Source: an uncultured Clostridia bacterium (GTDB lineage Bacteria; Bacillota; Clostridia; Christensenellales; Borkfalkiaceae). From it: 5,924 nucleotides of DNA. The stretch's first letter is position 1, and the number at the start of each line of letters is the position of its first letter. This document shows, piece after piece, positions 1-5,924 of the stretch. The notes below the pieces were generated by a model that saw only the letters and a program-made list of their open reading frames with translations, was not told the DNA's origin and made no database searches. Location of the stretch: positions 1 to 5,924 of the forward strand of contig CALVZR010000220.1 of assembly GCA_944372565.1 (NCBI GenBank). Direction: 5' to 3'. Made by a program: the position numbers and the translations under genes.

Positions 1-866
1 GCCTGAAATCGGCATACGACAACCGCCCGCTCACCTTCGAGGAATTCAACGAAAAGCTGCCCCAGCTCATCTGCGTTTCGGCAACGCCCGCGGAATACGA
101 ATTGCAGCGCGCGGGGCAGGTGGTGGAACAGCTCATCCGCCCGACGGGGCTGTTGGATCCCACGGTGGAAGTGCGCCCCACCAAGGGGCAGATCGACGAC
201 GTGCTCGCGGAAATCCACAAGGCGGTTTCCGAAAAGGGCAGGGTGCTCATCACCACGCTCACCAAGAAGATGGCGGAGAGCCTGACGGAATACCTCAAGG
301 AAAACGGCGTGAAGGTGCGCTATATGCACAGCGATATCGAAACGCTCGAACGCATCGACATCGTCACGGGTCTGCGCGAAGGCGAGTTCGACGTGCTCGT
401 GGGCATCAACCTGCTCCGCGAGGGGCTGGATCTGCCGGAAGTAAAACTCGTCGTGATTCTGGACGCCGACAAGGAGGGCTTCCTCCGCAGCGAAACGGCG
501 TTCATCCAGACCATCGGCAGGGCGGCGCGAAACGCCGAAGGGCGGGTGATTATGTATGCGGACGAGATGACGGGCAGTATGCAGCGCGCCATAGACGAAA
601 CCGAACGCCGCCGCAGGATTCAGAGCGAATACAACCAAAAACACGGCATCGTGCCGAAGACCATCATCAAGAAGGTGGTGAACACCATAGAGATCACCAG
701 GAAGGCGGACAGGACGAAGGACATCCGCGCGGCGGACATCCCCGCGGAGATCGAAAAACTGAAAGGGCTGATGAAGGTGGCTTCCGCCAACCTCGATTTC
801 GAGCAGTGCATCGAAATCAGGGAAACCATCGCCAAGCTCAAGGCGAAGATGAGAAAAGCGCAATGA
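1..866 (+). CDS. uvrB: UvrB, excinuclease ABC subunit B (3' part; 5' end outside window)
   Basis: UvrB is the damage-verifying helicase-like subunit of cytoplasmic nucleotide excision repair. It is loaded on DNA by UvrA and then recruits UvrC for incision. The reading frame is open from base 3, giving 287 visible residues. Full-length UvrB is usually about 660-670 residues, so more than half lies upstream. The first visible residues (SAYDNRPLTFEEF, then VSATP) match the conserved UvrB stretch at the entry to helicase domain 2. Motif IV-like RVLITTLTKKMAESL is near 240-284. GINLLREGLDLPEV (402-443) is motif V, and QTIGRAARN (507-533) is motif VI with its arginine fingers. The C-terminal UVR hairpin, which contacts UvrA and UvrC, is at 738-851. 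A TTG codon at 102 is internal and not the start. The stop is 13 bases before uvrA, implying one transcript. No defect is seen in the visible part. The family identification is secure. Confidence 0.97.
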   Translation, partial: LKSAYDNRPLTFEEFNEKLPQLICVSATPAEYELQRAGQVVEQLIRPTGLLDPTVEVRPTKGQIDDVLAEIHKAVSEKGRVLITTLTKKMAESLTEYLKENGVKVRYMHSDIETLERIDIVTGLREGEFDVLVGINLLREGLDLPEVKLVVILDADKEGFLRSETAFIQTIGRAARNAEGRVIMYADEMTGSMQRAIDETERRRRIQSEYNQKHGIVPKTIIKKVVNTIEITRKADRTKDIRAADIPAEIEKLKGLMKVASANLDFEQCIEIRETIAKLKAKMRKAQ

Positions 867-871
867 GAGGA
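866..871 (+). promoter_or_regulatory. Ribosome-binding site of uvrA
   Basis: AGAGGA lies 8 bases before the ATG at 880 and begins at the last base of the uvrB stop codon. It supports ATG 880 as the uvrA start and close translational linkage with uvrB. Confidence 0.7.
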
Positions 872-879
872 AAGAATTT

Positions 880-3702
880 ATGCAGCAGTATATTACGGTA
901 AAGGGCGCGCGGGAAAACAACCTGAAAAACGTGAACGTAACCATTCCGCGCGATAAACTCGTGGTGTTTACGGGGCTTTCGGGCAGCGGCAAGAGCACGC
1001 TGGCTTTCGATACCATCTTCGCCGAAGGACAGCGGCGGTATATGGAGAGTCTTTCGAGCTACGCGAGGCAGTTTCTGGGGCAGATGGAAAAGCCGGACGT
1101 GGACAGCATAGAGGGGCTTTCGCCCGCCATTTCCATCGACCAGAAGACCACCTCGCGCAATCCCCGCTCCACGGTGGGCACCGTCACGGAAATTTACGAT
1201 TATTTCCGCCTGCTCTTCGCGCGGGCGGGCGTTCCTCACTGCCCGAAATGCGGCAGGGAAATCAAGCGGCAGACGGTGGACGACATCGTGGACAAGGTGC
1301 TTTCGAGCGGCGCGGGCAGCAAAATCGTGGTGAAAGCGCCCGTAGTGCGGGGCAGGAAAGGGGAATATTCCAAACAGCTCGAAGGGTACAGAAAATCGGG
1401 ATACGTGCGCGCGGAGATCGACGGCAGGGTGTACGATCTTGAAGAGGACATCAAACTCGATAAAAACGTCAAGCACAATATTTCGGTGGTCATCGACCGC
1501 ATCGTGGTAAAGGAGGGCGTGGAAAAGCGGCTCACGGGCAGTCTGGAAAACGCGTTCAAACTCGCCGAGGGGCTGGCGCTTGTGGAAATCAACGGCGAAA
1601 ACGAATTGTTTTCCACCAATTACGCCTGCCCGGACTGCGGCATCAGCATCGAGGAGATCGAGCCGCGGCTCTTTTCCTTCAACAACCCGTTCGGGGCGTG
1701 CCCCGTATGCCACGGGCTGGGATTCAAACAGGAGATCGACCCCGCGCTTATCTGCCGCGATCCGAACAAGTCCCTGCGGGAGGGCGCGATGACCGTAACG
1801 GGGTGGAACCTCGATACGGGGCGCATCAGCGAGATGTATTTTTCGGCGCTTTCGGAACATTACGGCTTTTCGCTCGATACTCCCGTGAAGGATCTTCCCA
1901 AGGAGATCGTGGATATTCTGCTTTACGGCAACCACGGCGAAAAAATCCGCCTGGATTACAAAACGCGCACCTTTGCGGGCAGTTACAGCGCGGCGTGGGA
2001 GGGAATCATCCCCAATCTCGCGCGCAGATACCGCGAAACGACGAGCGATTTCACCAAAATGGAGATCGAGCGCTATATGACGAGCACCCCGTGCGACGAA
2101 TGCCGCGGCAGACTGCTCAAAAAGGAGGCGCTCGCCGTTACGGTGGGCGGCAAAAACATCGCCGAACTCACCGAGATGTCCGTGGATAAACTCTTTGATT
2201 TCCTCGCGGACCTGCATTTTTCCAAAACGAACGAATTGATTTCCGCGCCCATTTTAAAGGAAATCCGCGCGCGGCTGCAATTCCTCAAAGACGTGGGGCT
2301 GGGCTATCTCACCCTCGCGCGGAGCGCCGGCTCGCTTTCGGGCGGGGAGGCGCAGCGCATCCGCCTCGCCACGCAGATCGGCAGCGGGCTCACGGGCGTG
2401 CTGTATATCCTCGACGAGCCGAGCATCGGACTGCACCAGCGGGATAACGAAAAACTGCTCGCCACCTTAAAACATCTTCGCGATCTCGGCAACACGCTCA
2501 TCGTGGTCGAACACGACGAGGACACGATGCGCGCGGCGGATTTCATCGTGGATATCGGGCGGTTCGCGGGTGTGCACGGCGGCGAGGTGGTGGCGACGGG
2601 CACGGCGGAGGAGATCGCTCAAAATCCGCTTTCCATCACGGGGGATTTCCTCGCGGGGCGGCGGAAGATAGAGATTCCCGCCGTGCGCAAAAAGCCGGAC
2701 GGCAGGTGGCTGGAAATTTCCGGCGCGCGGCAGAACAATCTGAAAAATATCGACGTGAAGTTCCCCGTGGGGCTGCTCACCGCCGTCACGGGGGTTTCGG
2801 GCAGCGGGAAAAGCTCGCTCGTGAACGAGATCGTGTATCCCGAACTCGCGGCGCGGCTGAACGGCGCGAAGATCCGCCCCGGCGATTTCGACGACATCCG
2901 CGGGCTGGAATATTTCGATAAGGTCATCGCGATAGACCAGTCGCCCATCGGCAGAACGCCGCGGAGCAACCCCGCCACCTACACGGGGGTGTTCACGCCG
3001 ATACGCGAACTCTTCGCCGCCACGCCGGACGCAAAGGAACGCGGCTACAAATCGGGCAGGTTTTCCTTCAACGTGTCGGGCGGGCGGTGCGAAAACTGCG
3101 CGGGCGACGGCATCATCAAAATCGAGATGCACTTTCTGCCGGACGTGTACGTGCCCTGCGAAGTGTGCCACGGCGCGCGCTACAACCGCGAAACGCTGCA
3201 GGTGCGTTACAAGGGCAAGAACATCAGCGAAGTGCTGGAAATGACCGTGGACGAGGCGGTGGAGTTTTTCGCCAATCTGCCTTCCATATACAATAAGATC
3301 AAAACGCTGCAGGACGTGGGGCTGGGCTATATCCGCCTGGGGCAGTCCTCCACCACCCTTTCGGGCGGGGAGGCGCAGCGCGTGAAGCTCGCCACCGAAC
3401 TTTCCAAGCGCCCCACGGGCAAAACGCTGTATATCCTCGACGAGCCGACCACCGGTCTGCATTCCTACGACGTGGAAAAACTGTGCCGCATCCTCGCGCG
3501 CCTGCGCGAAGGCGGAAACACCGTGATCGTGATCGAGCACAATCTCGACGTGATCAAAACGGCGGACTACATCGTGGACCTCGGCCCCGAAGGGGGCGAC
3601 GGCGGCGGCACGGTGGTGGCGTGCGGTTCCCCCGAGGAAGTGGCGCTCGTAAAGGACAGCCGCACGGGCGTGTTTTTGAAAAAAATTCTGGAAAATCGAT
3701 AA
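880..3702 (+). CDS. uvrA: UvrA, excinuclease ABC subunit A (ATPase, damage sensor)
   Basis: UvrA is the dimeric ABC-type ATPase that finds bulky DNA lesions and loads UvrB. The product has 940 residues, the normal family length. The first nucleotide-binding domain has Walker A GLSGSGKST at 32-40, signature LSGGEAQR at 486-493 and Walker B ILDEP at 510-514. The second has Walker A GVSGSGKSS at 638-646, signature LSGGEAQR at 827-834 and Walker B ILDEP at 852-856. Three zinc modules are visible. Cys121/124 probably pair with Cys405/408. Cys250/253/274/277 form a CX2C-X20-CX2C module, and Cys737/740/760/763 form the C-terminal finger needed for damage recognition. Residues of roughly 130-245 correspond to the UvrB-binding region. 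ATG 880 is chosen because of the AGAGGA site and because the N-terminus (YITVKGARENNLKN) starts like other UvrA proteins. No key residue is missing. It forms an operon with uvrB. A LexA box, if present, would lie upstream of uvrB outside the window. Confidence 0.98.
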   Translation: MQQYITVKGARENNLKNVNVTIPRDKLVVFTGLSGSGKSTLAFDTIFAEGQRRYMESLSSYARQFLGQMEKPDVDSIEGLSPAISIDQKTTSRNPRSTVGTVTEIYDYFRLLFARAGVPHCPKCGREIKRQTVDDIVDKVLSSGAGSKIVVKAPVVRGRKGEYSKQLEGYRKSGYVRAEIDGRVYDLEEDIKLDKNVKHNISVVIDRIVVKEGVEKRLTGSLENAFKLAEGLALVEINGENELFSTNYACPDCGISIEEIEPRLFSFNNPFGACPVCHGLGFKQEIDPALICRDPNKSLREGAMTVTGWNLDTGRISEMYFSALSEHYGFSLDTPVKDLPKEIVDILLYGNHGEKIRLDYKTRTFAGSYSAAWEGIIPNLARRYRETTSDFTKMEIERYMTSTPCDECRGRLLKKEALAVTVGGKNIAELTEMSVDKLFDFLADLHFSKTNELISAPILKEIRARLQFLKDVGLGYLTLARSAGSLSGGEAQRIRLATQIGSGLTGVLYILDEPSIGLHQRDNEKLLATLKHLRDLGNTLIVVEHDEDTMRAADFIVDIGRFAGVHGGEVVATGTAEEIAQNPLSITGDFLAGRRKIEIPAVRKKPDGRWLEISGARQNNLKNIDVKFPVGLLTAVTGVSGSGKSSLVNEIVYPELAARLNGAKIRPGDFDDIRGLEYFDKVIAIDQSPIGRTPRSNPATYTGVFTPIRELFAATPDAKERGYKSGRFSFNVSGGRCENCAGDGIIKIEMHFLPDVYVPCEVCHGARYNRETLQVRYKGKNISEVLEMTVDEAVEFFANLPSIYNKIKTLQDVGLGYIRLGQSSTTLSGGEAQRVKLATELSKRPTGKTLYILDEPTTGLHSYDVEKLCRILARLREGGNTVIVIEHNLDVIKTADYIVDLGPEGGDGGGTVVACGSPEEVALVKDSRTGVFLKKILENR

Positions 3703-3709
3703 AAAACCC

Positions 3710-3736
3710 AACAAACCGTGCCCGCGGTTTGTTTAA
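3710..3736 (+). terminator. Probable intrinsic terminator of uvrBA
   Basis: Eight bases after the uvrA stop, AACAAACCG pairs with CGGTTTGTT (3710-3718 with 3725-3733) to give a 9-bp stem around the loop TGCCCG. An A-run precedes the stem and a short T-rich end (GTTTAA) merges with its 3' arm. The U tract is short and interrupted, so termination may be incomplete and some read-through into the sigma-factor gene is possible. Confidence 0.55.
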
Positions 3737-3750
3737 TATACGGAGCAAAA

Positions 3751-3781
3751 CGGAGAGGAACGCGGAAACGCGTTTTCTCCG
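3751..3781 (+). promoter_or_regulatory. GAAA-tetraloop hairpin in the sigma-gene leader
   Basis: CGGAGA (3751-3756) pairs with TCTCCG (3776-3781), and AACGCG (3759-3764) pairs with CGCGTT (3769-3774). They enclose a GAAA (GNRA) tetraloop, with a small GG/T irregularity between the two 6-bp stems. No T-run follows, so it does not look like a terminator. It lies just upstream of the sigma-gene ribosome site and competes with the hairpin at 3774-3793. The structure is read directly from the sequence; a regulatory role is inferred. Confidence 0.5.
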
Positions 3782-3793
3782 GACGGGGAGAAA
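3774..3793 (+). promoter_or_regulatory. Alternative hairpin sequestering the sigma-gene ribosome-binding site
   Basis: TTTCTCC (3774-3780) is perfectly complementary to GGAGAAA (3787-3793) across the six-base loop GGACGG, and a T-G wobble can extend it (3773 with 3794). The 3' arm contains most of the Shine-Dalgarno sequence GGGGAG (3785-3790), six bases before the GTG start. Folding would therefore block initiation. It cannot coexist with the lower stem of the hairpin at 3751-3781, because both use the TCTCC segment. Confidence 0.45.
3785..3790 (+). promoter_or_regulatory. Ribosome-binding site of the sigma-factor gene
   Basis: GGGGAG sits six bases before GTG 3797 and decides this start over the in-frame ATG at 3833, which has no purine-rich site in front of it. 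Confidence 0.65.
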
Positions 3794-3796
3794 GCT

Positions 3797-4318
3797 GTGG
3801 GGAACAACAAGCTGAACGCGTATGCCGCGCGGATGAAGGAAGGCGACGAAGAAGCCTTCGCCCTGCTCTACGAAAGCACGAAGAAGGGAGTCTTCTCGTT
3901 CGTGTATTCCGTCACGCGGGATTACGAAGTTTCGGAAGAGCTGATGCAGGAAACATACGTAAGGGTAAAACAGAATATCCGATCGTATCGGGAAGGGAAT
4001 TTTTCCGCCTGGCTTTTAATGATCGCGCGCAATCTCGCCTATAATCACGTGCGCCGCGCAAAGCGGGAAACGCCCCTGCCCGAAAACCCGTCCGAACGGG
4101 AATACCGGATGGAGGAGGTCGGAACGCCCGTTCTCGACGCGGTGAAGGCCGTTCTCGGCGAGGAGGAGGGGCAGATCGTGGTGCTGCACGCGGTGGGCGG
4201 CTACAAACACCGCGAAATCGCAAAAATGCTGAACAAGCCGCTCGGCACGGTAACGTGGACGTATAAAAACGCGCTTGAAAAGCTGCGGAAATATCTGGAA
4301 GAGGAGGGGAAAAGGTGA
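3797..4318 (+). CDS. ECF-type RNA polymerase sigma factor
   Basis: This 173-residue protein has the two-domain layout of extracytoplasmic-function sigma factors, which redirect RNA polymerase to a small regulon, usually in response to an envelope signal. Residues 17-90 form a sigma-70 region 2. It begins DEEAFALLYE, has the core-binding and -10-recognition helices around VSEELMQETYVRVKQNI (45-61), and ends FSAWLLMIARNLAYNHVRR (69-87). A polar, proline-containing linker (91-112) follows. Residues 113-170 form region 4, with the helix-turn-helix at about 136-166 (YKHREIAKMLNKPLGTVTWTY...ALEKLRKYL). There is no sigma region 1.1 or 3. Where many ECF factors have GTVKSR before the recognition helix, this one reads GTVTWT. 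It starts with GTG behind GGGGAG. Its stop overlaps the next gene by four bases (GTGA), so it is probably translationally coupled to its likely anti-sigma factor. The target promoter and ECF subgroup cannot be assigned by eye. Confidence 0.9.
   Translation: MGNNKLNAYAARMKEGDEEAFALLYESTKKGVFSFVYSVTRDYEVSEELMQETYVRVKQNIRSYREGNFSAWLLMIARNLAYNHVRRAKRETPLPENPSEREYRMEEVGTPVLDAVKAVLGEEEGQIVVLHAVGGYKHREIAKMLNKPLGTVTWTYKNALEKLRKYLEEEGKR
4302..4308 (+). promoter_or_regulatory. Ribosome-binding site of the anti-sigma-like gene, inside the sigma gene
   Basis: AGGAGGG lies six bases before GTG 4315, within the last codons of the sigma gene. It is close to a perfect anti-16S match, which supports the overlapping GTG start and balanced production of the two proteins. 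Confidence 0.75.
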
Positions 4319-5706
4319 AAAAGAAAGAGATTTTAAAACAACTGAACGCCGAATTCGACCGACTCACGCCCGATATGAGCGATCGGGTGAAAAACCAGCC
4401 CATCGAGGGAGATTTCGTGCCCGAAACCGTTCCCGTTTACGCGGAGGGCGGCGGAAGTTCCGGCGGGAGGGACAAGAGGAAACTCGCCGCCGTTTTCGCG
4501 GCAGTCGCCGTGCTCTTTATCGCCGCGGCGGTGATGCTCGTTTTCCTGATGCCCGCGTGGCGCAGCGGATGCAGTTATCGGCTGGGCGAGGGGTATATTT
4601 CCATTGAAACGAAGGGCGCGGGGGGCGTTTCCCTGCTGGCGGACGTCGAACCGAAAACGGCGGAAAGCGGATTTTCGCTTTTCCTCGTGACGGACAGCGA
4701 CGGCAAGGTAGTGAACGTAACGGCGGGCGACCGCGCGGCGGAAATCCTGCTCGCGGGCGTTTCCGCGGAATGCGCGGCAAAGGGCGAAAGCCTTACGGGC
4801 GGCGCGGCGGAAGAAACGGTGCGCCTCCTTTCGGAAAAGGCGCGCGCGCTCGGTTACCTTGCGGACGGCACGCTCTCGCTCACCAGCGTATCGGCGCAGG
4901 GCGGGGCGGCATCGGAAGAACTTGCGAAAAGCGCGGGAGAGAGCGCGCAAAGCGGTGCGGGAGCGGGCGTTTCGGTCGTTTCCGCCGCGGGCGACGAGGC
5001 GTATCTCCGCGCCGCGCTGGGCGTTTCGGAAGGTTCGGTGGAGGATTTGCTTGCCATCGCCGCGGAAAAGAAAGGCTATCTTTCGGAATCGGCCGAAGAA
5101 ATGTTTTCGGGGGCGGATTCGGGCGCAAACGAGGCGTATAACGCCTACTTGTTCGAACTGCTCGAAGAATATATCGACCTGCTCGATGACCGCGCGGAGG
5201 CGATAGACGAACTTTTTGAGATCTGCATGGAGATCAGGGAAGAACTCGGTCTGTCCGGTCTGGCAAAACCGGTCATCGTATGGGATGAAGAGAAAAACGC
5301 CGCCGTGCTCAATCCCGATATAGAAGGGAGCGTCGGCAGAGAATGGAAAGAGGAATTTGAAGAGGCGATGGAAGAGTGCGCCGAGGCAGGGTTTATCCCG
5401 CACGGGGATGAGGACCTCTACCTGTACCGACTGTTTTATTCGAGCGTGGATTTTGAACTCGCGGAAGAGATCTTGGAGCGTTTCGAGGATACGCTTGCCG
5501 AGATCAATGAGGTTTTGGAAAAGATCAAGGAACTTTTTGCGGGGCTGACGACGCAGTTCGGGGAATATCTCGAAGAGCTGAAAGCGGAGTGGGCTTCGCT
5601 CACGGACGGCTGGTCGCAGAGCTCGTTTACAGACCCCGAAGATTATATCGAGGCGATGACCGAAGCCTTCGAGCGGGAATACGAACGCCTGCTCGGCCGC
5701 GGCTGA
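4315..5706 (+). CDS. Membrane-anchored RsgI-like anti-sigma factor (putative)
   Basis: This 463-residue single-pass membrane protein is the likely partner and inhibitor of the sigma factor encoded just upstream. Residues 1-56 are a short, charged cytoplasmic part (MKKKEILKQLNAEFDRLTPD...). One transmembrane helix at about 57-79 follows the positive DKRK, so the rest faces outward. Residues 88-260 resemble the RsgI middle domain: GYISIE, SDGKVVNV, AAEILLAG, ALGYL, and later the ALGVSEGSVEDLL segment that matches the family's 'GIS.GK..LI' pattern. The Asn-Pro at which RsgI proteins self-cleave is not apparent; the nearest match is VEPK (111-114). An Ala/Gly/Ser-rich linker spans about 193-226. 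Residues 275-463 are helical-looking and very acidic (about 53 Asp/Glu in 189) and match no family I recognise. The N-terminus does not resemble the usual RsgI N-terminal domain. The anti-sigma role rests on the GTGA overlap, topology and partial domain resemblance. A general envelope sensor is the main alternative. Confidence 0.75.
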   Translation: MKKKEILKQLNAEFDRLTPDMSDRVKNQPIEGDFVPETVPVYAEGGGSSGGRDKRKLAAVFAAVAVLFIAAAVMLVFLMPAWRSGCSYRLGEGYISIETKGAGGVSLLADVEPKTAESGFSLFLVTDSDGKVVNVTAGDRAAEILLAGVSAECAAKGESLTGGAAEETVRLLSEKARALGYLADGTLSLTSVSAQGGAASEELAKSAGESAQSGAGAGVSVVSAAGDEAYLRAALGVSEGSVEDLLAIAAEKKGYLSESAEEMFSGADSGANEAYNAYLFELLEEYIDLLDDRAEAIDELFEICMEIREELGLSGLAKPVIVWDEEKNAAVLNPDIEGSVGREWKEEFEEAMEECAEAGFIPHGDEDLYLYRLFYSSVDFELAEEILERFEDTLAEINEVLEKIKELFAGLTTQFGEYLEELKAEWASLTDGWSQSSFTDPEDYIEAMTEAFEREYERLLGRG

Positions 5707-5730
5707 TGTATTTCTGATTTTATTTTCCTT

Positions 5731-5773
5731 TTTCCCGCCGAAAGCATTCCGCTTTCGGCGGGAAAGTTTTTTT
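5731..5773 (+). terminator. Strong intrinsic terminator of the sigma/anti-sigma operon
   Basis: TTTCCCGCCGAAAGC (5731-5745) pairs perfectly over 15 bp with GCTTTCGGCGGGAAA (5751-5765) around the loop ATTCC. After one G comes a run of seven T (5767-5773). It lies 24 bases past the stop at 5706. The 5' flank is T-rich, not A-rich, so it should act only on the + strand. Confidence 0.93.
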
Positions 5774-5792
5774 AAACGGCACAAATCCGCCG

Positions 5793-5827
5793 ACCGGCGC
5801 CGGTACAGATGGGGAACGGTTCATCTG
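5793..5827. repeat. Perfect 12-bp palindrome followed by a short inverted repeat
   Basis: ACCGGCGCCGGT (5793-5804) is its own reverse complement. Immediately after it, CAGATG (5806-5811) pairs with CATCTG (5822-5827) around a ten-base loop whose outer G-T pairs could extend the stem. The two sit between the operon terminator and a possible promoter. They could form an operator or RNA structure, or be coincidental in GC-rich DNA. Confidence 0.35.
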
Positions 5828-5883
5828 AAAGGCTTTTGCCCGTTTCTTCCGTTAAATCGCGTATTTCTGCGCGTTTTATCCTT

Positions 5884-5889
5884 TATAAT
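5884..5889 (+). promoter_or_regulatory. Possible -10 element for a gene beyond the right edge
   Basis: A perfect TATAAT lies in an AT-richer stretch. No TTGACA-like -35 is seen 16-18 bases upstream (5861-5866 reads GTATTT) and there is no extended -10 TG. If used by the housekeeping sigma factor it would need an activator or have weak activity. Transcription would start near 5896 and run out of the window. Confidence 0.35.
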
Positions 5890-5924
5890 AGACGAAAGTA
5901 TATAAGGCGACTGAAATCGATAAA

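Noticed and set aside
838..2217. Long antisense open frame (459 codons) opposite uvrB/uvrA
   Set aside because: It is a shadow of uvrA, which shows every family motif on the + strand. The antisense product is Arg/His/Phe-rich without motifs.
2467..3714. Long antisense open frame (415 codons) opposite uvrA
   Set aside because: Same reason: third-position GC bias in uvrA leaves the opposite strand open.
3732..3737. TTTAAT as a -10 promoter element for the sigma operon
   Set aside because: It overlaps the 3' arm of the uvrA terminator and nothing like TTGACA lies 16-18 bases upstream. It remains possible but is not supported enough to list.
3757..3790. GGAAC at 3757 as an autoregulated ECF promoter
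   Set aside because: No CGTC-like -10 occurs at about 16-17 bases. The bases belong to the tetraloop hairpin.
3833..3835. In-frame ATG as an alternative sigma-factor start
   Set aside because: No ribosome-binding site precedes it, while GTG 3797 has GGGGAG at six bases. The 12 extra residues are compatible with ECF N-termini.
4333..5784. Long antisense open frame (483 codons) opposite the anti-sigma-like gene
   Set aside because: It mirrors GC-rich codons of the real gene, is rich in Arg and low-complexity runs, begins inside the operon terminator and has no recognisable domain. The + strand gene has a membrane helix, a ribosome site and operon context.
5809..5924. Open frame from ATG 5809 to the right edge (38 codons, MGNGSSERLLPV...)
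   Set aside because: There is no ribosome site. It uses AGG, AGA, CGA, ATA and TTG codons unlike the neighbouring genes, it contains the putative TATAAT element, and its product is a basic peptide without motifs.
1..5924. Mobile elements, CRISPR arrays, tRNA or rRNA genes
   Set aside because: No transposase, terminal repeats, regularly spaced repeats or tRNA-like cloverleaf could be seen by reading both strands.

Overview
The window holds two adjacent gene blocks, all on the + strand. The DNA is GC-rich, with many G/C-ending codons, strong GGAGG-type ribosome sites and GTG starts. The gene order uvrB-uvrA and an anti-sigma protein with an RsgI-like middle domain point to a GC-rich member of the Bacillota, most likely class Clostridia. 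That placement is an inference; nothing here fixes a genus.

Block 1 (1-3702) is the nucleotide excision repair pair. The 3' part of uvrB is cut by the left edge of the window. A complete uvrA follows 13 bases later, so the two are probably co-transcribed. UvrA scans DNA and loads UvrB, and UvrB verifies the lesion and recruits UvrC. All expected helicase, ATPase and zinc motifs are present, so both products look functional.

The 94-base gap (3703-3796) holds a terminator-like hairpin for uvrBA. It also holds a structured leader for the next gene. A TTTCTCC segment in this leader can pair either with an upstream GGAGA or with the ribosome-binding site of the sigma-factor gene, so two mutually exclusive hairpins are possible.

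Block 2 (3797-5706) is a two-gene regulatory operon. It encodes a 173-residue ECF-type sigma factor and, through a GTGA overlap, a 463-residue single-pass membrane protein. The membrane protein has a short cytoplasmic N-terminus, an RsgI-like extracytoplasmic middle domain and a very acidic helical C-terminus. It is best read as the cognate anti-sigma factor and envelope sensor. The signal and regulon cannot be read from the sequence.

A strong intrinsic terminator (5731-5773) closes this operon. The remaining 150 or so bases are non-coding as far as can be seen. They hold two dyad symmetries and a perfect TATAAT hexamer that may start a gene beyond the right edge.
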